A DNA stretch of 64,000 nucleotides, from the NCBI GenBank assembly GCA_018136815.1, contig CM030940.1:3908833-3972832 (forward strand), written 5' to 3'. The DNA comes from Isochrysis galbana. Taxonomy: Eukaryota; Haptophyta; Isochrysidales; Isochrysidaceae. The notes below the pieces were generated by a model. The model was not told the origin of the DNA. It made no database searches and was given only the letters and a program-made list of their open reading frames with translations. Positions 33,790 to 44,900 of this stretch are shown one piece after another. Position 1 is the stretch's first letter; each line of letters opens with the position of its first letter. The translations under genes were made by a program, and so were the position numbers.

Positions 33790-35413
33790 TTAGGTTGGTA
33801 TTTGAGTCAACGAAGTCGCTTGGGATATCTCTCCACCTTCTTCCTCCGCTGCTTCAAAGATGAAAAGCCGGAGGCGCAGAGACTGGATGCGTTGGCTGGC
33901 CTTTTCCAGTGCGGTTTCGTATTCAAGCCGCATGTTAGCAAGTTGCTGCTTGTGCTCCTCGCGTTCCTGCTCTATCTGGGCGCGCAACCGCTCGATCTCA
34001 AAAACCATCGCAGATGTGTTGTGTGACTCGGGCTTCCTCGCAGCTTTCTCTGGTACAGTTTGAGCCGATTGAGAGTCCATCGCCAAAGGTTCACGCCCTC
34101 GTTCGTATTTTGTCCCAGGATCTGCCTTCGATGGCATCTCGGGGCCTGGAAGCTGCGATTGGCTGATAGGATTTGATGGTGAGACCTGGCTCCCCTTGGC
34201 TAGATCATTGAGTGAACCATCCTTCGTTCCAACCGCGTCCCGCAAGCGAGACGGCCGCCTTCCCTTTCGGCCGCGTGCAATAACCCATCCTTCTGCTAGG
34301 GGAGATACACGTGGGTCAGCTAAAGTTTGAATGGAGATTTATATTCCACCCATTGCTAGTTCAGAAGGCTGACGCACCTTGTAGATCAGCTGCATCGATC
34401 GGCATTGAAGGAGCTTTTGTGAGCTCTGTAAGGCTTTCGCCTACCGCTTGCTCGATTGGGACACGAGAGCTCCTGCCTTCCATCGCCATGCAACCTGATC
34501 TCGTTGAGGCATACTGGCGCCTCGCCAATAGCTTTTGCCGCTGACGTGCGTCTGCCTTGTTCGCTACTAAGGCTGCCACCCTCTTTTCTTCGTCGAGAAG
34601 AGACATGAGCTCGGCCTCAGCCTGACGGCGCTGGTCTTCAGAGATGGCGGGACTGGATACTGCCGTGGGTCCTCTCCCTGCATTGGGTTGCCGATTTCTT
34701 CTTCTATACCGGCAGGAGCTCGCCTCTGGTGCAGCGATGTCCTCCCACTGACTTGCGTCTTCAGGAAGTGTGCCCTGGCTTGCGTCTTCAGGAAGTGCAG
34801 CCCCAGGAGCGGGCTCCATCATCAAATATTTTGCAAACGATGCCGCTAGTTGGGCCATTTCGTGCGTGGGGACCAAGGCAGGAGTGAGCTTGTATAGCTG
34901 GCGTTTCTCATCACCGAATCCAAAGTTCAGAGAGGCCTGCAACGAGGGGGGTATGCAATCTGTTGACCTCTGGGTGCAGCAGCATTCACCAGCGGCGGCG
35001 GACCTGTAGACGGGCGAAGGCATTTTGATCCTCCTTCCTAAATGGCGCCGTAGAATCTGCAGTCAAGACAGGGCGCCGCCATGAGATGGGTGACGAACGG
35101 ACAGAGGCAAGGCGCCAAAGAAAGGCGGAACGATGGAGAAGAAGGATAGAAGGGAGAAAGCGCGATGGAGAGAGAGAACGTGCGTGGTTGCGGCATCCTT
35201 GCCCGTTGCCGGACGCCTCCACCTGCCAAGCGGCCGCTTCCTTCTGAGCGCTCCCTCTGTGGGCTCACCAGGTGCCAGGACGAATGCGGCGAGCAGTGCG
35301 AGCGGTGCCGGAATGTTGAGCTGTCTCTGCGGCTGTGAGAGGGCCTGCTCCGCTGCCGAGTGGTCGAGCGAGCTCAGCAGGCGCTCGAGCCCTCCAGCGT
35401 GTGCCGCACGCAT
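33790..35413 (-). CDS. coiled-coil protein of unknown function, 4 exons
   Basis: Exons 35413-35269, 35056-35004, 34969-34378 and 34292-33790 (stop TAA), 430 residues; intron phases 1, 0, 1 with donors GTGAGC, GTCCGC, GTGCGT. The last acceptor is a tandem TAGCAG: using the first AG (exon from 34295) adds one residue and keeps the frame. The N-terminus (MRAAHAGGLERLLSSLDHSA) is helical. The middle has DEKRQLYKLTPALVPTHEMA, a duplicated LPEDASQ and an acidic helix (ISEDQRRQAEAELMSLLDEE). The C-terminus is a strong heptad region (VFEIERLRAQIEQEREEHKQ, LEYETALEKASQRIQSLRLR). No membrane segment or signal peptide. Family not recognised. Exon joins were chosen because all frames stay open and composition is protein-like only in these blocks; the first exon and 3' end are least certain. 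Confidence 0.65.
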
Positions 35414-37139
35414 CACACTTGGAGAAGGTGGAGGGCGTTTGACAGGAGCCCGAGCCGTAGAGAGCTGATAAGTTGTGGTGGGAGCGTGGTGGCGAGGCGG
35501 GAAAGAGGGTGGGGTGGGGTGGAGGACGGGGGGGGATCGGCGGGGAGGCGAAGAGAGCAGCGAGAGAGCAAGAGCGAGAGCAGCGGGAGAGCAGCGCCCA
35601 CAGCCGCAGCGGGCGCCGGCAGTCCTCAGACCATCGGCGCCGCCGCGAGTGTGTAGTATTTATAAGTAGAGAGTAGTTTTAGAAGGGATTTCGACGGGAG
35701 GTTTTTAGCTTTTAGCTCGGGTTCCGTCGAAAGTGAGGACCATCGACTGTCTTTTTACTTTTTATGACTCCATACTATTATGAATTTCGTACCATTATAA
35801 TGTTATTAGCTCAGAGACTATTCGTTCAGAGTTTCGCTTTCTTCGCCATCCTTTTACCTGCTGCCTGCTGCACTAGCACTAGCACTAGCATTGGCATTGG
35901 CACTGCTAAAAAAAACTCTTAATACTCCTGCCTCACCCGTGGCCTTAGGCCCTAGACACTATGTTGCTACTAGGTTGGAGTACCCAGTGACCCAGTGTAC
36001 GCAGCCGCAGCCACGCCTGCCTCCCGCATCCGCATCGGCGGATGCTCATCGCCCCCTCCTCCGACTCTGCCCGGGCCTCATTACTAATCATTACGGGAAA
36101 GGCGAAAGGCTTCCTCGGACCATACCGCGATATGCGATATGGTGCGTGATGCGGCATCTACTCGGTGAGCGGGCACAAGAAAGGCCTCGTGGCGCCTCCG
36201 GTCGCGGGTCGAAGTTGGGCGCTCACGGTGCGTCTTGGGGGCGTGACGTCATCATCATCACCGGGGCCCGCAAAGGACTGATTTCGACGCGGTGTGCGGG
36301 GGCAACGGGCGCGATTAGTGTGGCTGTGAGGTCGGCATGCCGCGATATGGTGCGTGATGCGGCATCTACTCGGTGAGCGGGCACAAGAATAACGGCCTCG
36401 TGGCGCCGCCGGTCGCGGGTCGAAGTTGGGCTCTCTATCCCTTGGCGATTTTAGCGGTGAGCGTCTTTATTTATAGTTTTTGATAATTACGTACACGTTC
36501 AAGTCCATCGAAATCATAGAAGTATTGTATTGCGGTGCGTACAGGACCAGGACCAGGCTGTATCGACCGTGTTTGTGTTTGCTGGTTGCTGGTGATGACC
36601 ATGGCTTCGTAATGCGCTGCGAGAGGCGCGCTTGAAGGCCATCGATAAAATTATACCGGAGGGGGCCCGGTATATATTTCTGCGCGGCCGTCAGAGTCAG
36701 AGTCAGAGGCCTGAAATTGAGTATTTTTCGAAAATTTTGCCGGAGGACCCCGGATAATTTTTTTTGCTGATCTCTCATACCAGAACCTATAGGGAGCTTA
36801 TTTAGGTCCTCGTTTGCCCATTACCGATGGTGCCCTTCGCACCCCCCTAGTGAGTGACCGGGCTACCATTCGTCATTCGATGATGTATGATGTGTTGCAC
36901 CCTTGGTGTTATGGAGATTGCGGTGACCTCTCGGCGGGGGTACCACGTTACACGTTAGAACTTATAGCGTCGTATGACATCTTGTTAGCTAGCATTCCTA
37001 GCCACATACACCGGAAGAGCCATGCGCCAGCCGCGCACACCCCCATCGCGGGGGAGGGGCTCCGTTGCCGTCGTCGAAGGGCTTCAGTCCCGCAGCACTA
37101 AGGTTCTACTAACACAACAAGAAAACTCTGACGGCATGC
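35414..37139. other. intergenic with direct repeats
   Basis: No gene recognised. It likely contains the promoter of the minus-strand coiled-coil gene. A direct repeat of about 95 bases is described separately (36125-36440). 37060-37130 (GGGCTTCAGTCCCGCAGCAC, then AAGAAAACTCT) resembles 60318-60390, a small dispersed sequence. Confidence 0.5.
36125..36440 (+). repeat. direct repeat, two copies of about 95 bases
   Basis: GCGATATGGTGCGTGATGCG, the following CATCTACTCGGTGAGCGGGC, then GGCCTCGTGGCGCC and GGTCGCGGGTCGAAGTTGGG appear at about 36133-36220 and again at 36342-36434, spacing about 210. Between them is a TGACGTCATCATCATC stretch. Function unknown. Confidence 0.7.
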
Positions 37140-37261
37140 CCTCTCTGCGGCCCCCCGCGGCGGGCGCATCGCCTGCGGGTGTGAAAGCTGTGAGAAGAAA
37201 GACTGAAGACTGAAGACACCGAGCCTGAAGCACCTGGGACGGTGGCTCCGGCAGTAAGGAG
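37140..37261 (+). mobile_element. right end of a piggyBac-like MITE
   Basis: Matches 9729-9860: GGCATG.CC, CATCGCCTGCGGG, AGAAGAAAGACTGAAG, ACCGAGCC.GAAGCACCTG, and the terminal CTCCGGCAGTAAGGAG, here followed by TTGA rather than TTAA. No left terminal repeat was found upstream, so this looks like a solo end. Confidence 0.6.
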
Positions 37262-38147
37262 TTGAAATGTGAGTTTTTGTTTCCTCCCCCTCTCCTCCCC
37301 CCTCTCTCTCCAGTCTCTCTCCCTCCCTCCCATCTCTCTCTCTCTCCCTCCCTCCCTCTCTCCCTCCCTCCCTCCCTCTCTCTCTCTCTCCCCCCCAGTA
37401 GTCTCTCTCCCTCCCTCCCTCCCTCTCTCTCTCTCTCTCTCACCCCCACTCCCTCTCTCTCCCGCTCTCCCGCCGCCGCCCTCCCCTCCGTCTCTCTCCT
37501 GATGGCCGTTCGTTCGAGAGATCCCTCCCCAGCAAACTATATAATTCTCAAGAATGAGATTAGTGAACGAAGGTTCAGGAGGAAAGTGGCACAACTCGCG
37601 AGTATGATCTCGACACCGAAGGAATCCAGAAAGAATACCTCACGAGAGCGTAAGAAACAACAGCTCCGAGGGCTGGGGCCTTCTCTCGTGCACGAGACGA
37701 GGAGGAGGGGAGAGAGAGAAGGGGGGGGGTGCCCGCCTCGCTCCGCTTCCTCTCTCTCTTGCGCGCGCCGAGAGTTCTTCTTCACGTGGCGAGTGTGGGC
37801 AGCGGTTCTGGATCATCTCTCATTCGGCGGCTTTTTTATATTATCCAAAGCCTCGGATTGTCGCCGTTCCTCTTCCTCCCCCGCCCGCCCCCCCGCTCTC
37901 GCCTCAGTCGCTCGCCCCCCCTACTTCTCTTTCTCTGCCCCCCTCTTCCTTGTTTATCCCCCCCCTCCTTTCTCTCTCTCCCCCCCCCCCCTCCTCTCCT
38001 CTCCCGCTCTCCCGCAGCCGCCCTCCTCTCCTCTCTCCTGCCCTCCCGACTCTCGCTCGCGTCTCTTGCCACCCACCCTCTCTTTTGCTTGCTCACCCCC
38101 TCGCCCCGTACCCCCCCCCCCTCCCTCTCTTCCTTCCTCTCCCTCAC

Positions 38148-38240
<93 letters not shown>
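37262..38240. repeat. long CT microsatellite block upstream of the kinase gene
   Basis: C/T-rich simple sequence at 37275-37500 and 37900-38240, with an uninterrupted (CT)n-like run at about 38150-38235; 37505-37860 is less simple. Both strands give long open frames only because of the composition. It may include promoter or 5' untranslated sequence of the kinase gene at 38424. Confidence 0.8.
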
Positions 38241-38241
<1 letters not shown>

Positions 38242-38423
38242 GCGGCTGCGACGAGTGGAGAGGGTGCGGGGAGTGGGGGGAGCAAGAGAGTGGGGGAGTG
38301 AGGAAGGGGAGGAGTGGGCGAGCGAGGGAGGGAGTCAAGGCGGGGAGGCAGGCAGCGATTTGGTGGGGGAGGGAGGGAGGGAGTGGGGCACAGAGGGATT
38401 GAGTGAGGGAGGGAACGCCCGCA

Positions 38424-41405
38424 ATGGGGGGCGTGGGCCGACTGCCCGCAGGCTGGCTCGCCTCGTGTGCCTGGCGCAGGGGTGGATGGGCGCGCAGGCC
38501 GCTCGGGCTGCTCGGGCGGCCGACCAGGGCACTGCACACCATTTTCGCTCCGCCGGTAAGAGCGAACGAGTGGCTACGCAAGGGCCGGCCGCTAATGCTG
38601 CTCGCAGCTGTCTCGGGCGGCGCCTACACGGCGTGCTCCGGACAGTATGCGCCGCCCGAGAGCGGCGGTACGTCCTCGCAACCACCACTCCCGCCACAAG
38701 TTGAGCCACACCGCCTCGAGGACGACTACGAGGTGCTCGAGGTGATCGGGCAAGGACACTTTGCAACGGTTCGGCGCGCGAGGCATCGCCGGACGGGAGA
38801 GCTCGTCGCGATTAAGCAGATCGCGGCGAGCCGCGGTCGGCCGAGCGACCCAGCCTTCAAGCGGCAGCCCTCTGAGGTCCAGCGTGAGATCGAGATCATG
38901 CGGCGGATAGGTGCGACGGGACGCCCTGCGCCCCTTCCGCCGACAGCTGTGTGGCATTGACAGCCTGCAAACATGATGCGAGCTACCTTGCAGGGAGGCG
39001 GTCCTGTGATGGCTATCGCTGCGTTCGTGCTTGTCCCGCTTCCAGCCTCCGGCACGCCTCTTGCGCCGGACTCCACTGCGCCGCCCTCGACTGTCTTTTT
39101 CCAGGTTCGCATCGTAACATTGTGGCCTTGCGCAGCGTATACGAGACCGAGGGCGGCTGGGCATTGGTCATGGAGTATGTAGCAGGCGGAGAGCTGTTCG
39201 ACCGATTGGTCAGGCTTGGCGCGTACTCCGAGAAGCAGGCGTCGGGGCTCTTCCGGCAGGTTGGCGAGGCCATCGCTTACATGCACGCGCATGGTGTGTG
39301 CCATCGCGACCTGAAGCCGGAAAATCTCCTCCTCTCAGCCCCAGCCGAGGACGGCGAGAGCGACACAATCAAGGTGTGCGACTTTGGGCTGGCCGCCCAT
39401 TCGGAGAGCTCTCAAGATCGGCAGGGGACGTGGGCATATTGGGCCCCCGAGTGCTTCACTGCGACGCGCGGCCACGGGCGCGAGGTCGACATGTGGGCGT
39501 TGGGTGTCATCCTGTACATCATCCTCTCCGGCCTCCACCCGTTTGATGCTCCAGGAAGGACCGACGCGCAAATGCGCGCCGCCATCCAGGCGGGGCACGT
39601 AGATTTCCCGAGCCCACAGTGGGACAGCGTCTCAGGCGACGCCAAGTCGCTCATCCGCCAGCTTCTCCAGGTTGATCCGCGCAAAAGGTTGGACGCTGAG
39701 GCGATGCTGCATCACCCATGGGTGGTCGGCCAAAACGTGTCGACGACGCCCATCCGTGGTTCGGGACGCCAGCTTCAAGAATATCAAAGAGCGGCTGCGA
39801 AATGGAAGGCGACCCTCCTCTCATCGCTGCACCGCCAGGCCGCGATCCGCCGGCAGCGCGACGAGGGCGCAGACGCTCTCTCGGAGCGTGAGCTGCTCTC
39901 CGACGCCTTCAAGGCGTTCGATCCGCACGGCAAAGGCTACGTGCTCGCCCAGGACCTAGAGCGCGTGCTGGCTTACTCCACAGGTGGACACTTCACACCG
40001 CATGAGATCGACCAGATTCTGAGAGCGCTCAAGCCGGTTCGCACCGCCAGCAACGGTGCGGCTGAGGGTACCGTCGACCGCATCTACTATGAGGACTTTC
40101 TCAACCTTGCCTCTAACACCATGCGGGAGCAGTCTCGCTTCTTTCACGCAGGCGACGTCATCTTCCGTGCAGGAGATGTCCCCGACGTGATGTACCTCAT
40201 TATCGAAGGCCGCGTCCGACGGATTACCTCTGCGCCCGAGGGTGCAGCTCCTGTCGACCGTGCCCCTGCCCAATGGCTGAAAGCTGAGAGCTTCCTCCAT
40301 CCAGGCGAGTACTTCGGATCCTCGGCACTACTTGGCTCGAGCAGGCGTCACTCGACCATGGTGGCAGAGACAGACGTGCTTGTTGCCACCGTTGGCAGGG
40401 ACGACTTCGAGGAGATGACTGCCGCCGCGCTTCGGTCGGGAGAGAGCGCTGGCGTGCCACCACTGCCCATGCCAGCCAACCTCATGACTGATGCGTCCAC
40501 GACTGATGGGCAAAACCTAGCAGACGGAGCTGCAGAGCCGGCCCATTCACGACGACCAGACGTTGATCCGGCGCATCTCATGAGGAAGAATCATTCTGAA
40601 TGTTCAGTGCCTCTTGGTCGCGCCTCGCCACCTCCTCCGTTGCGCCGAAGCTCCACCTCAAATCGCCAACCGAGCTCCGAGCGGAAGCGGCGGGCGTTGG
40701 AGCGCTCGCTGCGCTTCATCAATTTGATGGCGTCGAACGAGCCGCCCCGAGCGCTGGCGCCCGGCGAGGTGAGTGCACTCAACTCCTAGTCGAACCGCAG
40801 GTCGATGCCTCATCACCTTGGCAAGGCGGCGCGCCCAGCGTGCTAAAGTGCGCTCATATCGACTCACTTGCAGGTTCTCTTCCGTGAAGGCGACGAGGCC
40901 GACCACATGTACATCATTCGTAGTGGTACCTTTATGTCGAGCGTGATTGGCGCCGATGGCAGGCGGCACGACATTGGCATGCGCGGTCGTGGTGAGTGCT
41001 GTGGAGAAACGGTGCGCAATTGCCGTTGTCGCCGGGCAATCGAATTGCACACGAATCGTTACTACTCGTTACCAACTCATAGGGGTGTGCACGATATTGC
41101 CTGCGCTGTCCTTGCTCCAACTCTTCAAAGCATCCTTCAACCCCACTACCCGTCTCTCGTAGGCATGCTTGTCGCGCAAGCCGCTCAATACGACGGTGAC
41201 GTGTTACTCGGAGCGATGTGAAGTTGTTGCGGTCCCTCGAGAAGCCTTCCTTGAGATGATCCGCTCATCGTGGGATGTGTGTTCCGACATGCTCGCGGTC
41301 TCGGAAGAGCATTCGAAGAAGCGTTTGCGACGGTACCACTTCCGACGTACAAGAGAAGAAGTGGGTGGTGACGACGATGATGACGAGTATTCGGATTACG
41401 AATGA
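38424..41405 (+). CDS. protein kinase with EF-like region and two C-terminal CNB domains
   Basis: Exons 38424-38910, 39105-40768, 40874-41011, 41163-41405; 843 residues; donors GTGCGA, GTGAGT, GTGCGC (phases 1, 0, 0). The kinase domain (about 100-365) has the Gly loop IGQGHFATV, VAIKQI lysine (about 131), catalytic HRDLKPEN (about 228), CDFGLA (about 254) and WAPE, closest in style to CDPK/CaMK Ser/Thr kinases. A helical stretch follows with DAFKAFDPHGKGYVLAQDL (about 428-497), EF-hand-shaped but lacking several Ca2+ ligands. Two cyclic-nucleotide-binding folds come next: HAGDVIFRAGDVPDVMYLII (about 507-604) and APGEVLFREGDEADHMY (from about 705), the second assembled across two introns with perfect family continuity (CCGET/ACLSRKPLNTTV). 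The tail is acidic. PKG-type enzymes carry these folds before the kinase, so the order is unusual. The Arg-rich N-terminus could be a targeting peptide; the start could also be the ATG near 38595. Confidence 0.85.
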
Positions 41406-41859
41406 AAGCAACGGAGGATGACATCATAGAAGCGGGTGGAATAGGAAGAGCGTCTCGATGTCCTCGCTGCCATCGAGAAGATATCGGGAATATTAGAGAC
41501 GGAGAGAGAGAGCCATTTCGTGTTCGTCATCCCCCTAGGATGTCGGAGTCCTCTTTCAGGTCTTCTTGGCCGCGTTATCTCGGCAGTTTTCACACGCCTG
41601 CCAAGCCTCAAGTGCAAGTGAGGTGCATTAGAGCGTGCACTGGCAGGTACATGGTAGCCCTTGCCGACAACGCTATATTCTCGCGTAATGCCGAGTGCTT
41701 TCGATCTTGCTCAGCTGCCTTATCGATGGGGCTGGCCATTAATTACTCCACGTATTTATTTATTGGTTATAGTGCGGCTCTGGGCGCCGCTGCCACCCCT
41801 CGGTCGATTGCAAAGGTAATTGCATTATTGCTTGGTGTTGGTGTTGTTATGCGAGAATG
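41406..41859. other. 3' region of the kinase gene
   Basis: No coding recognised. Ends in an AT-rich stretch before the reversed LINE-C tail. Confidence 0.45.
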
Positions 41860-41945
41860 ATATAGTAGTAATATTAATAATATTAATACTATTTAATGTT
41901 ATATCCTAGATCCTAGCCAACCCCACTAGCTAATTGGACACAACT
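41860..41945 (-). mobile_element. LINE-C type 3' tail, reversed
   Basis: Minus strand reads TTGTGTCCAATTAGCTAGTG and the following GGGTTGGCTAGGATCTAGGATATAAC plus an AT-rich tail, the same as the 3' ends at 32205-32271 and 59660-59715. It stops directly before the LINE-A copy starting at 41956. The body of the element is missing. Confidence 0.6.
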
Positions 41946-41955
41946 TTTTTTTTTC

Positions 41956-44900
41956 AAAAAACTATTGTTATAGTTTTAGCGATGGAGCGCGCGCCGACCG
42001 CTCCCCTCTCCCAGCCCCCCGCCGCCACGACGCCCCAACGGGGCCGCCCCAAGCCGCCGGAGCCGAAGCGCTCGCAGGCCTCCGCACCGCCCGACACCGA
42101 CGTCGAGATGGCCCCGCCACCCTCGCCTCCCAGGCAGCCACAGAAGCAGGGAGCAAGCAAAGTCCTGTTCCCTGCAGACCAGCACAGCCAGACCCAGGCT
42201 CAGAACACCATCGCCGCCGGACTGCCACCAACTCAAGGACTCCCCATGGGGTGTGGCAGCTCTGCTGCCACCCCCATGGCGGTAACTCCTACCACCTGTG
42301 CACCCCTCGGGGGCGGGCACATGACACAACAATCAATTCTTGGAGCTTTTGCTCCCTCCAACACGACAATCCCCGTAAATTACGGGGTACGAGCGTGCAA
42401 GGAGCTGCGCATGCCGGACTCCATCCAATCTCAACACAAATTAATGATCCACGGCAGCCTTCGCGGCTGTAAAGGATGGAGACTCGAAGCGGCACACGGC
42501 CTCCCAGCGACACACCGCTTCTGCGTTTGTGACCAAGAAGCGGCGAAACGCCGCGAGCGCAACGAAGCCTACAAGCTGAACCCACGCCCGAAGACGGCGC
42601 ACGAGGCACTTGGTAAGGGCCCACCCAAGCAATGCTCGCGATTCCTTCAAGGCCTATGCCTGAGGAACAAGCGGGGCGTCCGCTGTAACCTATCGCACGA
42701 AGCCCCCGGGGCGTGGATCGACAACAAGTGCACCATCCGCTGCCGCCTTCATCCGCACAAGAAGATCCCGGGAGTCTGCTTGAACGGCCCGGCCTGCCTC
42801 TTCCTCCACCCAGAGTACGCGCTAGCCATATATGCCATCGCTAACGGGCTATCGCCCGATAGGAGAGCGCGCCACAAGCTCGTGGGACGCGTGCCCCCAC
42901 GCCCTAGACTCACATTTGACTCCACCCTCGGGTACCCAGGTGAGGGACCCATCACCATCGCGACCTACAACCTCAACGGCACCAAAGGCGGCAAGTTAGC
43001 CGCGGTGCTCTCACAGGCGCGCAAGGCAAAGATAGACATTCTCCTCCTCCAAGAGCTCCATGCTTACGAGGACGGCACACACCTCCGGGCACGCACAACG
43101 GCCACCCTCTTAGGGTGGTCCTGGCACGATGCCCCCGGAGAGCTAGGGGATCCGGCCAGCGGCGTCGCTGTGGCGACCAGAGACGGAGCTGATAGGATCA
43201 CACCTAGGCCGGAAACGGCAAGTACCCTACTAGACGGTAGATGCGTATCAGTAGAGATCAACATCGATGAAACTAAATATCGTGTGATGTCCATATATCT
43301 AAGCGCAACACCCGGCGCCCGCGAAAGACAAATCGCGGAGCTCCAGCGAAAACTAGCCACACTCGACCCAACCCCGACCGTGATAGGAGGGGACTTCAAT
43401 TGCGTCGAAGACAGCGCGAAAGACACCCGGGGAACGGGAGGGAGGGACGACATACCATAACGCACACGGAGAGAAATGGAAAGCGCTGGCCAAGAGATGT
43501 AGGCTCCGAGACGCACACCACACACTGCGACTAGGCCCGAATGTGGGGTACACGAGAATGGCGGCCACGATACACACGAGGATAGACAGAATATACCATA
43601 GTAGCGACACGGATGCGTTCCAATGGCAAAAACATGGACATAGCCCGGATCTATTCTCGGGCAAAGCCGCGTCCGACCACCTACCGGTGCTCGCGACGTT
43701 CGAAACTCCGGGATACAAACCCGGGCGCAGGTTCGACGCACCAATAGACCTAAACATCATCCACGAGAAAGGGGCAATGAACACGGTCAGACTACTCTTG
43801 CAGAGAACAGCCCGTAAGATGGGCGAAGGAGAAGACCCAGAGACCGTCTGGGCAGACGCGAAAGACCACATAGCCACATTCTTAAGGGAGGTAACGGCAG
43901 ATAGAACAAGACCCTCGCTTCAAACCGCTCTTGAACTAAAGGCCGCGAGGCTGAACATCCGCCTCGCGAAGCACGGACCAGACAAAAAGTTAACGTCGGA
44001 GCTAGCCTCGACACAAAGGGCACTCGCGGAGACGCGCAGCAAGACCCCGCTAAAAGACCTGCCGCTGTATCGCCAGCTCCGCCGAGAGGACCTGCACTCT
44101 AAAGAGTTCTTCGCGCAACTCAAGCCCAGAAGATGGAAGGCCAACGTCGCCGAACTCTTTCGAACCAAAAACTGGGATCAGCCCGCACACTCGGAGCACG
44201 ACATCGCGTCCACAGATCAAGACATCAGGAGAGAATTCCGCGGCTACTACGTATGGCTGTACTCGGAGAAAGAGACTCAGAGAGTCCCGGAATTAGAGAA
44301 CACTCTGACGGAACGCCCCCTTAGCGATCTAGATAGACGGCGTTTGGAAGGCCGCATAAGAGCCGAAGAAACGCTACAAGCCATCAGGGGCATAGGCCCA
44401 GGAAAAAGTGCAGGCCCGGACGGAGTGCCGGCGGAAGTATACAAAGCACACGAAGAACTATCCGCGCAGATACTTACACAGATGTACAACCTAGCACTCG
44501 ACAAAGGCACATTGGCGTACACGATGCGCGAGGGCGACATAATACTGCTATACAAAAAAGGCGACGCGCGGGATCCACGTAACTATAGACCCATCACGCT
44601 ATTGCAAAGCGACTATAAAATCCTAGCAAAGATCCTAACAAGTAGACTTAGCAAAGTCATAGGCAAAATAATATCGGAAAACCAGCTCGGCTTCGTACCG
44701 AGAAGACTCATCAGCGAAGCCACACACCTTCTCCAGCTAACCAGGGCTTACGTAGATGAGGCCGGAGATCCCGGACTCCTGTTAGCCCTCGACTGGGAAA
44801 AAGCCTTCGACAGGGTAAGCTGGGAATTCTACCATCTTGCCCTCGAACTCCTTAACTTCGGACCCGACTTCCAAACACTAGCGAAAGCACTCACGAGCGA

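Noticed and set aside
36125-36440. Direct repeats as a CRISPR array
   Set aside because: Only two long copies, no short regular repeat-spacer pattern, eukaryotic setting.
37262-38704. A 480-codon plus-strand open frame
   Set aside because: Almost entirely Ser/Leu/Pro from CT microsatellite; its last part overlaps the kinase first exon in another frame.
41013-41221. Continuation of the kinase exon in frame to the TGA at 41219-41221
   Set aside because: It breaks the CNB fold; splicing 41012-41162 restores the family pattern (CCGET/ACLSRKPLNTTV).
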